Source: Pseudomonas izuensis (GTDB lineage: Bacteria > Pseudomonadota > Gammaproteobacteria > Pseudomonadales > Pseudomonadaceae). Taken from it: a stretch of 35,306 nt of DNA. The stretch is taken from positions 139,637 through 174,942 of the forward strand of contig NZ_WTFT01000012.1 of assembly GCF_009861505.1 (NCBI RefSeq). Reading direction: 5' to 3'. The position numbers and the translations under genes are program-made. The notes under the pieces were generated by a model, which worked only from the letters and a program-made list of their open reading frames with translations, searched no databases and was not told where the DNA came from. Positions 17,152-24,576 of this stretch are shown one piece after another (the stretch's first letter is position 1; every line of letters starts with the position of its first letter).

Positions 17152-18171
17152 ATGGCCCGTGGCGGTGTAAATAAGGCAGTAGTGCAAGCTGCACGTTTGG
17201 CAATCCTTGCTCGCGGCGAAAACCCCAGCATCGATGCCGTACGGATCGAAATGGGCAATACCGGTTCGAAAACCACGATTCATCGGTATCTGAAGGAGCT
17301 GGGCGTCACCACTGAATCCGTGACAGCAGAACAGTCCGAACCCATCGACGATGAGCTGCTGGCACTGGTTTCGCGGCTGGCGCAACGCTTGAAGGAGCAA
17401 GCCCAGGCGCCGATCGATCAGGCCCTCGAGCAGTTCGAATCGCAACGTAAAGCGCTGGAGGCTCAGCTGGAAGAGGCTCGGGAAGCCAACACCGAACTGC
17501 ATCAGCAGTACGAGATTCAGAGCCTGGCGCTGACCCAGGAGTCCGAGGCGCTGCACGAAACCCGCGCCCTGTTGCAGACCGAACAAACCCGCAATGCCGG
17601 GCTGAACCAGGCATTGGCCGACTTCGATTTACGCTTGCAGGACAAGGACGAGCAGATCCGCTCGCTGGAAGAGAAGCACCTGCATGCGCGCGATGCACTG
17701 GAGCACTACCGCAATGCGGTCAAGGAGCAGCGCGAGCAGGAACACAGCCGTCATGAAAGCCAGGTGCAGCAGTTGCAGATGGAGTTGCGCCAGGCGCAGC
17801 AAAGCGCGCTGGTACGTCAGGATGAAATCACCCAGCTGCACCGCGACAACGAACGCTTGCTGACGGAAAACCGTGGCACGCTGCGTGAGTTGAGCCTGAT
17901 GCAAGAGCAGCTCAAGCAGAGCAACAGCCGCCAGGATCAGCTGTTGGAGCAAGCCACGCGGGTTGACGGCGAACGCACCCTCCTCCAGGAACGCTTGCGC
18001 GTCGCCCTTCTTGAGAGTCAGTCGCTGAAACAGAATGTCGACGAGCAGTCGCATATCAACAAGGCGCTGGAAATCGAGTTGACCAAGGCCCAGGCAGAGC
18101 TTGAAGAAAGCACACGCCTGAACGACCCCGCCCCTCCCACAACGGACGGCGGCGGGACACAAATGTCATGA
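17152..18171 (+). CDS. KfrA-like DNA-binding protein with long coiled coil
   Basis: A 339-residue protein with an N-terminal helix-turn-helix-like region (about 1-60, MARGGVNKAVVQAARLAILA and GNTGSKTTIHRYLKELG) matching the KfrA_N type found in plasmid-partition accessory proteins. Residues from about 75 to 325 are almost entirely Gln/Glu/Leu/Arg-rich and predicted coiled coil. KfrA proteins bind their own promoter and can form filament-like assemblies; whether this chromosomal copy does so is inference. The start at 17152 has AGGAG at ideal spacing. It is divergent from a tyrosine recombinase and preceded by several dyads that are probable operators. The final residues are low-complexity (PAPPTTDGGGTQ). 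Confidence 0.88.
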   Translation: MARGGVNKAVVQAARLAILARGENPSIDAVRIEMGNTGSKTTIHRYLKELGVTTESVTAEQSEPIDDELLALVSRLAQRLKEQAQAPIDQALEQFESQRKALEAQLEEAREANTELHQQYEIQSLALTQESEALHETRALLQTEQTRNAGLNQALADFDLRLQDKDEQIRSLEEKHLHARDALEHYRNAVKEQREQEHSRHESQVQQLQMELRQAQQSALVRQDEITQLHRDNERLLTENRGTLRELSLMQEQLKQSNSRQDQLLEQATRVDGERTLLQERLRVALLESQSLKQNVDEQSHINKALEIELTKAQAELEESTRLNDPAPPTTDGGGTQMS

Positions 18172-18182
18172 ACCACGCATGT

Positions 18183-18275
18183 CCCTGTGGGAGCGAGCCT
18201 GCTCGCGAAGAGGCCATCACATCCAGCATCCCTGCTGACTAAGCCACCGCTTTCGCGAGCAGGCTCGCTCCCACA
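18183..18275. repeat. REP pair (REPIN)
   Basis: Arms CTGTGGGAGCGAGCCTGCTC and GAGCAGGCTCGCTCCCACA face each other between the convergent KfrA-like gene and gor. Confidence 0.9.
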
Positions 18276-18283
18276 AAAGGCGC

Positions 18284-19642
18284 TTAACCGGCGACCGGCG
18301 TACGCATGGTGACGAACTCTTCGGCGGCCGTCGGGTGCACGCCGATGGTTTCGTCGAAGTCACGCTTGGTGGCGCCCGCCTTCAAGGCAATCGCCAGGCC
18401 TTGCACGATCTCGCCGGCCTCCGGCCCGACCATGTGGCAACCCAGCACCTTGTCGGTCCTGGCATCCACCACCAGCTTCATCAGCGTGCGCTCCTGGCAT
18501 TCGGTGAGGGTCAACTTCATCGGCCGGAAGCGGCTTTCGTAGATCACCACCTCGTGCCCGGCTTCCCGCGCTTCCTCTTCGGTCAAACCGACGGTGCCGA
18601 TGTTCGGCAGACTGAACACCGCTGTCGGGATCATCTTGTAATCCACCGGGCGATACTGCTCAGGCTTGAACAGACGTCGCGCCACCGCCATGCCTTCGGC
18701 CAGTGCCACCGGCGTCAGCTGAACGCGACCGATCACATCGCCCAGGGCGAGAATCGACGGCTCGGCGGTCTGGTACTGATCATCCACCTCGACAAAGCCT
18801 TTCTTGTCGAGTTTGACCCCGGTGTTTTCCAGCCCGAGATTGTCCAGCATCGGGCGTCGGCCCGTGGCGTAGAACACGCAATCGGCTTCCAGTTGGCGGC
18901 CGTCCTTGAGCGTGACTTTCAAGCTGCCATCGGCCTGCTTGTCGATACGCTCGATGTCGGCGTTGAATTGCAGGTCCATACCACGCTTGGTCAGTTCTTC
19001 CTGCAAGTGCTTGCGCACCGAACCGTCGAAGCCCCGCAGGAACAACTCACTGCGATAGAGCAATGTGGTCTGGGCGCCGAGGCCATGAAAAATCCCGGCA
19101 AACTCGACGGCAATGTAACCGCCCCCTACCACCAACACCCGCTTGGGCAGCGCCTTGAGGAAGAACGCCTGATTGGAACTGATCGCATGCTCATGCCCCG
19201 GAATCTCCGGGATCTGCGGCCAGCCGCCGGTGGCGATCAGGATGTTTTTCGCCGTGAAACGCTCGCCGTTGATCTCGACAGTATGCGGGTCGACGATCTT
19301 GGCGTGCCCCTCATGCAGGGTCACGCCGCTGTTGACCAGCAGGTTGCGATAAATGCCGTTGAGGCGATTGATCTCGCGGTCCTTGTTGGCAATCAGCGTC
19401 GGCCAATCAAACTGCGCCTCGTCCAGACTCCAACCGAAACCCGATGCCTGCTCGAAGTCCTCGGCAAAATGCGCGCCGTAGACCAGCAATTTCTTCGGCA
19501 CACAGCCGACGTTCACACAGGTACCACCCAGGTAGCGACTCTCGGCCACGGCCACTTTCGCGCCGAAACCAGCCGCAAATCGGGCCGCCCGCACACCGCC
19601 GGAACCGGCGCCAATTACATACAGATCAAAATCGTGGGCCAT
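18284..19642 (-). CDS. gor: Glutathione-disulfide reductase
   Basis: NADPH-dependent FAD enzyme that regenerates glutathione from its disulfide; cytoplasmic homodimer. The 452 residues show FAD-binding [15 protein letters not shown] (about 9-23), the redox-active pair C42/C47 in [13 protein letters not shown], the NADPH-binding [13 protein letters not shown] with downstream arginines ([11 protein letters not shown]) favouring NADPH, and the C-terminal active-site H436/E441 in GVHPTAAEE. The start at 19642 has GAGGAG upstream. Same strand as galU but separated from it by a strong hairpin, so it is a separate unit. Confidence 0.97.
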   Translation of the reverse strand: MAHDFDLYVIGAGSGGVRAARFAAGFGAKVAVAESRYLGGTCVNVGCVPKKLLVYGAHFAEDFEQASGFGWSLDEAQFDWPTLIANKDREINRLNGIYRNLLVNSGVTLHEGHAKIVDPHTVEINGERFTAKNILIATGGWPQIPEIPGHEHAISSNQAFFLKALPKRVLVVGGGYIAVEFAGIFHGLGAQTTLLYRSELFLRGFDGSVRKHLQEELTKRGMDLQFNADIERIDKQADGSLKVTLKDGRQLEADCVFYATGRRPMLDNLGLENTGVKLDKKGFVEVDDQYQTAEPSILALGDVIGRVQLTPVALAEGMAVARRLFKPEQYRPVDYKMIPTAVFSLPNIGTVGLTEEEAREAGHEVVIYESRFRPMKLTLTECQERTLMKLVVDARTDKVLGCHMVGPEAGEIVQGLAIALKAGATKRDFDETIGVHPTAAEEFVTMRTPVAG

Positions 19643-19708
19643 TGTCTATCTCCTCGGCAGGTGAACAGCATACCCGCGAGCGCTCGTTGGGCAAGCGCTG
19701 CAAATGAA

Positions 19709-19730
19709 AAAGCCACCCGAAGGTGGCTTT
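19709..19730. terminator. Terminator between galU and gor
   Basis: AAAGCCACC and GGTGGCTTT form a perfect 9-bp stem with a CGAA loop. It lies just after the galU stop on the minus strand. Confidence 0.85.
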
Positions 19731-19755
19731 CAATACAAACGGATTGAGCGCGCTA

Positions 19756-20595
19756 TCAGTACGCCTTGCCCGTCTTGTAGAAGTTCTCGAAGCAGAAGTT
19801 GGTCGCGTCGATGTAGCCCTCGGCGCCACCGCAGTCGAAACGCTTGCCCTTGAACTTGTAGGCCATGACGCAGCCGTTCTGGGCCTGTTTCATCAGGGCG
19901 TCGGTGATCTGGATTTCACCGCCCTTGCCTGGCTCGGTCTGTTCGATCAGGTCGAAGATGTCCGGGGTCAGGATGTAGCGACCGATGATGGCCAGGTTCG
20001 ACGGCGCATCTTCAGGTTTTGGTTTTTCAACCATGCTGTGCACGCGGTAGATGTCGTCGCGGATCATCTCGCCGGCGATGACGCCGTACTTGTTGGTCTC
20101 TTGCGGGTCGACTTCCTGGATGGCCACGATCGAGCAGCGGAACTGCTTGTACAGCTTGACCATCTGGGTCAGTACGCCGTCGCCTTCGAGGTTGACGCAC
20201 AGGTCGTCCGCCAGCACCACGGCGAACGGTTCGTCGCCGATCAACGGACGGCCGGTCAGGATCGCGTGACCCAGGCCTTTCATCTCGGTCTGACGGGTGT
20301 AGGAGAACGAGCAGTTGTCGAGCAGCTTGCGGATGCCGACCAGGTATTTTTCCTTGTCGGTGCCCTTGATCTGGTTTTCCAGCTCGTAGCTGATGTCGAA
20401 GTGGTCTTCCAGGGCGCGTTTGCCGCGACCGGTAACGATGGAGATTTCGGTCAACCCGGCATCCAGTGCTTCTTCGACGCCGTACTGGATCAGTGGCTTG
20501 TTTACCACCGGCAGCATTTCTTTGGGCATGGCTTTAGTCGCTGGCAGGAAGCGAGTACCGTAACCGGCTGCTGGGAACAAGCATTTCTTGATCAT
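19756..20595 (-). CDS. galU: UTP-glucose-1-phosphate uridylyltransferase
   Basis: Makes UDP-glucose from UTP and glucose-1-phosphate, the donor for lipopolysaccharide core, exopolysaccharide and other glycosylations. The 279-residue protein begins MIKKCLFPAAGYGTRFLPAT, with the nucleotidyltransferase signature AAGYGTRFLPATKAMPKEML. Further motifs are ADDLCVNLEGDGV and KGKRFDCGGAEGYIDA. Length is normal for the Pseudomonas enzyme. The start at 20595 has AAGGA upstream. The 290-bp gap to the next gene (20596-20887) holds its promoter but no other feature I can support. Confidence 0.97.
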   Translation of the reverse strand: MIKKCLFPAAGYGTRFLPATKAMPKEMLPVVNKPLIQYGVEEALDAGLTEISIVTGRGKRALEDHFDISYELENQIKGTDKEKYLVGIRKLLDNCSFSYTRQTEMKGLGHAILTGRPLIGDEPFAVVLADDLCVNLEGDGVLTQMVKLYKQFRCSIVAIQEVDPQETNKYGVIAGEMIRDDIYRVHSMVEKPKPEDAPSNLAIIGRYILTPDIFDLIEQTEPGKGGEIQITDALMKQAQNGCVMAYKFKGKRFDCGGAEGYIDATNFCFENFYKTGKAY

Positions 20596-20887
20596 AAAAG
20601 TCCTTGAAAGGGCTGTGTGTACGAGTTTCGGCGCAGTCTAATCAGGCGGCGAGCACCTTACAATGCCCCGCGCTGGCTAACCGATGCCATCATAGAGAAA
20701 TATTCTTGCCGATAGTTCCGCAAGAGACTGCATCGATCCTTCGGCAACCTGTAAGTGATAGCAGAGACCGGCAGGTTTGCACGCTTGTCAACTGATCAGG
20801 CAATTGCACCACCCTACACCCATCGACACCGGTTGCGGGTGTTTGGCGCTATCATGGCGCATTTGAACCAGCCAACGAGGCAGATAG

Positions 20888-21076
20888 ATGTCGGTAGCAA
20901 AAAGCGTCAACGGGTACCTGATCAACAAGGCGAAAGACGGCCAATGGTGGATAGGCAATGCGGGTGGCGAAAATATCGTCGGCCCTTTTCCGACTGAAGC
21001 CATGGCGATCGAAGTAGCGTCGGTGCTGGAGCTGGAACACCCGGAACCCAAGCGACGCGGCAAGGACAAGAGCTGA
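20888..21076 (+). CDS. Small conserved-looking protein, function unknown
   Basis: A 62-residue protein with GAGG ahead of its ATG. It has aromatic- and glycine-rich sequence in the middle (GQWWIGNAGGENIVGPFPT) and a very basic, charged tail (PKRRGKDKS). No signal peptide or membrane segment. I do not recognise a family. It stands alone, followed by a REP pair. Confidence 0.65.
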   Translation: MSVAKSVNGYLINKAKDGQWWIGNAGGENIVGPFPTEAMAIEVASVLELEHPEPKRRGKDKS

Positions 21077-21089
21077 TCCTATTTCGTTT

Positions 21090-21197
21090 CTGTAGGAGCT
21101 GGCTTGTCGGATCGCCGCACCGCAGCGAAGACGGCAGCACAGCCCGCACCAATGTTGACTGACAATCCGATTTCGCTGGCAAGCCAGCTCCTACAAG
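21090..21197. repeat. REP pair (REPIN)
   Basis: Arms TGTAGGAGCTGGCTTGTCGG and GCTGGCAAGCCAGCTCCTAC face each other. This is the gctggc subtype; the left arm is partly degraded. Confidence 0.8.
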
Positions 21198-21290
21198 GCT
21201 AATGCGTGTACAGGAAGTGGCCTTTCGCTATAACCTTTTGCCCGCGGCGCTGTCACAGGCTTTGCCCACCCCAATGACGACGACAACGAC

Positions 21291-21572
21291 ATGACCCGAT
21301 TTTTGCCACTGATTGCGGTATTGGCCCTGAGTGGCTGCGCGACATCCGAAACCACCTACCTGAACAACGGCGAGCAAGGCCTGGCCATCGATTGCTCCGG
21401 GGAAGCCAACTCCTGGGCGACCTGCTATGAAAAGGCCGATGCGTCCTGTGCCGGCACCGGCTATCGCATCGTTGGCACCGACGGCTCTCCGGCCCCCGAG
21501 GAAAGCGACAAGACCCTGGGCGTCGACGTCGGCAACTACAAGAACCGCAGCGTGGTGGTGGTCTGCAAGTAA
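21291..21572 (+). CDS. Small lipoprotein
   Basis: A 93-residue exported lipoprotein: a hydrophobic signal of about 15 residues ends in the lipobox LSGC, placing the lipidated cysteine at residue 16. The mature protein has further cysteines (IDCSGEANSWATCYEKADAS, then C and VVVVCK), likely disulfide-bonded in the periplasm. The pattern of WATCYEKA resembles many small envelope proteins of Gram-negative bacteria, but I cannot name a function. The ribosome-binding site is weak. Confidence 0.75.
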   Translation: MTRFLPLIAVLALSGCATSETTYLNNGEQGLAIDCSGEANSWATCYEKADASCAGTGYRIVGTDGSPAPEESDKTLGVDVGNYKNRSVVVVCK

Positions 21573-21583
21573 GGCGCCCTGCC

Positions 21584-21814
21584 CTACATGTGGATTTCGG
21601 CGAATTTGATCCCCAGGCCGCGCACGGTTTCGACCAGGTCGTCCAGGCGCGCGAAGGATTCAACTTCGTCGCTGTCATCCACCAGGAAAAAACTGCGTCC
21701 GGCGCTCTTTTTGAAAAACACGATCCACTCCCCTGGATTCGCCGGGTTTTGTATGACGTGGGTGGCACAGATCAGACCCTCTGCGTGCCGTTCCCGCACT
21801 TGCTCGCGCTTCAT
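21584..21814 (-). CDS. Small cytoplasmic protein, function unknown
   Basis: A 76-residue protein starting MKREQVRERHAEGLICATHV, preceded by GGAG. It continues GEWIVFFKKSAGRSFFLVDD and ends VRGLGIKFAEIHM, suggesting a small alpha/beta fold. There is no signal peptide. I do not recognise a family; the layout is convergent with the small lipoprotein gene before it. Confidence 0.65.
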   Translation of the reverse strand: MKREQVRERHAEGLICATHVIQNPANPGEWIVFFKKSAGRSFFLVDDSDEVESFARLDDLVETVRGLGIKFAEIHM

Positions 21815-21834
21815 GCCAGACTCCAGAAATGACA

Positions 21835-21863
21835 ATGCCGCCAAAGCATTGCTTTGACGGCAT
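21835..21863. other. Strong hairpin between two minus-strand genes
   Basis: ATGCCG-c-CAAAGC and GCTTTG-a-CGGCAT form a 12-bp stem with one mismatch and a 3-base loop. It lies after the stop of the downstream lipoprotein gene on the minus strand. The T-run is poor, so termination is possible but not certain. Confidence 0.55.
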
Positions 21864-21886
21864 GGGTGTTGAAGATCGCTAGTCTA

Positions 21887-22243
21887 TCAGCCGGAAATGC
21901 ACTCGGTCGCTGCATTGCGTACATCCCGGGGACGCAACGGCACGTTGGAGATGCGTTCATGGAGTTTGATGCTGCTGCCGCCGGAGCGCTGTTCAATATC
22001 GAATACGGCCGCCGGCCCTGACGACAGTTTCTGCGGCACGATCACCCGCACACCGTCTTTCTGCGGTTCGACTTGCAAGGCCCCGCGACTGCTGGCGAGT
22101 TTCTCGCTCAAGCATTGCGCGTACTCATGGGGCTTCTTGCCTGAAATCACATTCATGGTGGGCAGCGACGCGTCGATCTCCGAGACGGTCGCGCAACCAC
22201 TTATCGCCAACGCCAACGGCAGTACCCACACTCCCCACTTCAT
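21887..22243 (-). CDS. Small lipoprotein
   Basis: A 118-residue exported lipoprotein with a signal sequence ending in the lipobox ISGC (cysteine at residue 17). The mature part contains MNVISGKKPHEYAQCLSEKL and a cysteine near the C-terminus (TECISG), likely forming a disulfide. GGAGG precedes the ATG at good spacing. Function unknown; an outer-membrane location is likely because no aspartate follows the lipidated cysteine. Confidence 0.78.
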   Translation of the reverse strand: MKWGVWVLPLALAISGCATVSEIDASLPTMNVISGKKPHEYAQCLSEKLASSRGALQVEPQKDGVRVIVPQKLSSGPAAVFDIEQRSGGSSIKLHERISNVPLRPRDVRNAATECISG

Positions 22244-22456
22244 ATGAAACCTCCGATAAAGACCCTCCGACAGCGCCGATGCGGTTTTTCTCCGGGGTCG
22301 ACTGTATTTTATCGCCCACCAGGGGCCGAATAACCGCTTTTAATTGTCAAAGCGGGCCTCGACAGCCGGATAATAACGCCTGCGGACTGATAAACTGCGC
22401 CAATTGCCCACTGCTATCGTTTTGATTTTGTAGAAAAAGCCCTTCTGGAGGCGCCC

Positions 22457-22759
22457 ATGAAATTTATCCACCAGCGCGAGCACCTCAATGAAGACGACAT
22501 CGTCGTCATTCAATGCTCGCAGATGTGCAACATCCGTTTGATGAACGACGCCAACTTCCGCAGCTTCAAGAACGGCGGCCGCCACACTTACCACGGTGGC
22601 GCATTCGACACGTTCCCGGCCCGCATCACCGCGCCGAGCACCGGTTTCTGGAACATTACCATCGACACGGTCAACCGCCGGGCAATCAGCGTGACCCGCA
22701 AACCGACCCTGACCCACTCGATCAAGATCATTCGCCGCTCCAGCTCGAAACTGAGCTGA
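22457..22759 (+). CDS. DUF1883-family protein
   Basis: A 100-residue protein starting MKFIHQREHLNEDDIVVIQC, preceded by GGAGG. The rest (MCNIRLMNDANFRSFKNGGR, then ITAPSTGFWNITIDT) fits DUF1883, a small beta-rich domain sometimes fused to TIR domains in other bacteria. No enzymatic role is established. The gap upstream (22244-22456) shows nothing I can support. It is followed 29 bp later by another small gene on the same strand. Confidence 0.8.
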   Translation: MKFIHQREHLNEDDIVVIQCSQMCNIRLMNDANFRSFKNGGRHTYHGGAFDTFPARITAPSTGFWNITIDTVNRRAISVTRKPTLTHSIKIIRRSSSKLS

Positions 22760-22788
22760 GTGACGTTCAAGCACACAGACAGGCAGGT

Positions 22789-22965
22789 ATGACCGTGGCT
22801 CAGACGACCAAATACGTCATCAAGTACAAACTCAACGGCGAACGCCGCTTCGAATTCGCGCAGCTGGAAAACGGCACCGAGGAAGAAGCGAAGGCCGCGC
22901 TGGACGCCCTGCATGGCCAGGGCGAAGACGTCATCAGCGAAATCAGCGTGAGCAAAGCGCTGTAA
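22789..22965 (+). CDS. 58-residue protein, function unknown
   Basis: A short protein starting MTVAQTTKYVIKYKLNGERR, with AGGCAGG just before the ATG. The sequence alternates charged and hydrophobic residues as in a small beta-alpha-beta domain and ends EISVSKAL. It is probably co-transcribed with the DUF1883 gene. The frame is open far upstream, but the upstream part is a shadow of the DUF1883 gene. Confidence 0.6.
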   Translation: MTVAQTTKYVIKYKLNGERRFEFAQLENGTEEEAKAALDALHGQGEDVISEISVSKAL

Positions 22966-22987
22966 CGCCATCCAGGCGTTGAAATTC

Positions 22988-23007
22988 GACCGCAAGCGCC
23001 GGAGTGT
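22988..23007 (+). promoter_or_regulatory. Putative Ada-type operator, copy 1
   Basis: GACCGCAAGCGCCGGAGTGT is identical to the sequence at 24503-24522. It lies 19 bp upstream of TAGACT (23027-23032), a -10-like hexamer, and 59 bp upstream of the leader-peptide ATG. The core CGCAAGCGC recalls the GCGCAA core of the E. coli Ada box. Confidence 0.6.
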
Positions 23008-23066
23008 TCGCATCCTCGGCGCGTCCTAGACTGGCCACTTCCCCCTTGGGTCAAGGAGTCAGAGCA

Positions 23067-23117
23067 ATGCCCATCCTTCGCGTATTGATAGCGTGGGACC
23101 GCGAGGCCCGTCGATGA
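23067..23117 (+). CDS. 16-residue leader peptide overlapping the oxygenase start
   Basis: An ATG eight bases after a strong AAGGAG opens MPILRVLIAWDREARR and stops at TGA 23115-23117, which overlaps the oxygenase ATG at 23114 as ATGA. The site is stronger than the oxygenase's own GAGG. This suggests translational coupling, or a remnant of a longer upstream gene. Confidence 0.5.
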   Translation: MPILRVLIAWDREARR

Positions 23118-23818
23118 GCGGGCGATACCTCGACAGTCTCGATTGGGCGACGCTGGAACAGCAACTCGACCAGGATGGCTGGGCGGTCATCCCGTCGCTG
23201 TTGAGCCACAAGGCGTGCGATGAAATCAGCGCCTTGTACGCCCAACCCGAACCCTTTCGCTCGCAAGTGATCATGGCCCGTCACGGTTTTGGCCGCGGCG
23301 AATACAAGTATTTCCGCTACCCGCTGCCGGACCTCGTGGCCCGGTTACGCCATGCGCTCTATCCGCGACTGGTGCCGATTGCCAATCGCTGGCATGAACA
23401 GATGGGTTTGCCGAACCGCTTCCCTGACAGCCATGACGCTTTCCTCGAACGGTGTCATGCCGCCGGTCAGGAACGCCCGACACCGTTGTTGCTGCAATAC
23501 GGTCCACAGGACTACAACTGCCTGCATCAGGATCTGTACGGCGAACACGTCTTCCCACTGCAAGTGGCGATTCTTCTGTCGGAACCCGGTGATGACTTCA
23601 CCGGGGGCGAGTTCGTGCTGACCGAGCAGCGCCCGCGCATGCAGTCGCGCCCGCAAGTCATCGGCCTGAAAAAAGGTGACGGATTGATCTTTGCCGTCAA
23701 CCAGCGCCCGGTCAAAGGCGTGCGCGGATACTACCGGGTAACCCTGCGCCACGGCGTCAGTCGCCTGCACAGTGGAAAACGGCATACCCTTGGCATCATC
23801 TTTCACGATGCGACATGA
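23114..23818 (+). CDS. 2OG-Fe(II) oxygenase (prolyl-4-hydroxylase-like)
   Basis: A 234-residue dioxygenase of the 2-oxoglutarate/Fe(II) superfamily. The iron-binding triad is visible: H138 and D140 in NCLHQDLYGE and the distal H213 in LRHGVSRL, with an arginine nearby (R217) for 2-oxoglutarate. GDDFTGGEFVLTEQ is the strand before the distal histidine, as in prolyl-4-hydroxylase-type enzymes. The start at 23114 overlaps the stop of a 16-codon leader. The stop overlaps the alkB start (ATGA), so it is translationally coupled to alkB and very likely acts in the same alkylation response. Substrate unknown: a protein or a nucleic acid are both possible. Confidence 0.88.
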   Translation: MSGRYLDSLDWATLEQQLDQDGWAVIPSLLSHKACDEISALYAQPEPFRSQVIMARHGFGRGEYKYFRYPLPDLVARLRHALYPRLVPIANRWHEQMGLPNRFPDSHDAFLERCHAAGQERPTPLLLQYGPQDYNCLHQDLYGEHVFPLQVAILLSEPGDDFTGGEFVLTEQRPRMQSRPQVIGLKKGDGLIFAVNQRPVKGVRGYYRVTLRHGVSRLHSGKRHTLGIIFHDAT

Positions 23819-24489
23819 CCAGCATGAACCCGACCACCTTTGACCTGTTTGCCGACACCGAACCCGACCAGCAGCCCAGGATTGAGCGGATCGGCGAACA
23901 ATCCTGCGTCTTGAGAGGCTTTGCCCTGCCCTGGCTGGACCGCTTGCTGCCCGCGCTGGAAGCGGTGCTGGAGGCCGCGCCGTTTCGGCAGATGGTCACG
24001 CCAGGCGGATTTACCATGTCGGTAGCTTTAAGCAGCTGCGGTACCTGGGGCTGGACCACTGACCGCAGCGGTTATCGCTACACCCGCAACGATCCGCAGA
24101 CCGGCCAACCCTGGCCGCCCATGCCCGAGGTGTTTTTCCAGCTGGCGCAAGCGGCGGCGCTGGAAGCAGGATTCAGTGCGTTCGAGCCGGATTCCTGCCT
24201 GATCAACCGTTATATCCCTGGAGCGAAAATGTCATTGCATCAGGACAAGGACGAAAAATCCTACGCAGCACCTATCGTTTCGGTGTCGCTGGGGTTGCCG
24301 GCCATGTTCCTGCTCGGTGGTTTCACGCGTAGCGAAAAGAGCCAGCGCGTGCCGTTGCTGCATGGTGACATCGTGGTTTGGGGTGGCGTCGACCGCTTGC
24401 GTTACCACGGGGTCCTGCCAATCAAGGACGGCCAGCATCCGCGAATGGGCGAACAACGGATCAACTTCACCTTTCGCACCGCCAAGTGA
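23815..24489 (+). CDS. alkB: DNA oxidative demethylase AlkB
   Basis: 2-oxoglutarate/Fe(II) dioxygenase that removes methyl groups from 1-methyladenine and 3-methylcytosine in DNA and RNA by oxidation. The 224 residues carry H142 and D144 in LHQDKDE, the distal H198 in RYHGVLP, and R215/R221 in RINFTFR that hold 2-oxoglutarate, corresponding to the E. coli AlkB residues. GTWGWTTDRSGYRYT is the substrate-lid region. Length matches E. coli AlkB (216). The start at 23815 overlaps the previous stop; an ATG at 23824 is an alternative. Second gene of the leader-oxygenase-alkB unit and upstream of ada. Confidence 0.95.
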   Translation: MTSMNPTTFDLFADTEPDQQPRIERIGEQSCVLRGFALPWLDRLLPALEAVLEAAPFRQMVTPGGFTMSVALSSCGTWGWTTDRSGYRYTRNDPQTGQPWPPMPEVFFQLAQAAALEAGFSAFEPDSCLINRYIPGAKMSLHQDKDEKSYAAPIVSVSLGLPAMFLLGGFTRSEKSQRVPLLHGDIVVWGGVDRLRYHGVLPIKDGQHPRMGEQRINFTFRTAK

Positions 24490-24502
24490 AAACCGGGAGT
24501 TT

Positions 24503-24522
24503 GACCGCAAGCGCCGGAGTGT
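24503..24522 (+). promoter_or_regulatory. Putative Ada-type operator, copy 2
   Basis: An exact copy of the 20-bp sequence at 22988-23007, here 54 bp upstream of the ada start and again 19 bp before a -10-like hexamer (TAATCT at 24542-24547). This gives ada its own promoter although it follows alkB closely. Confidence 0.6.
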
Positions 24523-24576
24523 AGGTGTACGGGCCAGTGGTTAATCTGCGGCAAACGGGTCAACGGATGTATAGCC

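Noticed and set aside
15923..18171. Prophage or genomic island around the recombinase
   Set aside because: No phage, conjugation or cargo genes, no tRNA attachment site and ordinary metabolic neighbours; the GC content and codon use look like the surroundings.
18335..19747. 470-codon open frame antisense to gor
   Set aside because: Same reason: gor is unmistakable on the minus strand and the antisense frame has low-complexity His/Gln/Ala-rich sequence with no family.
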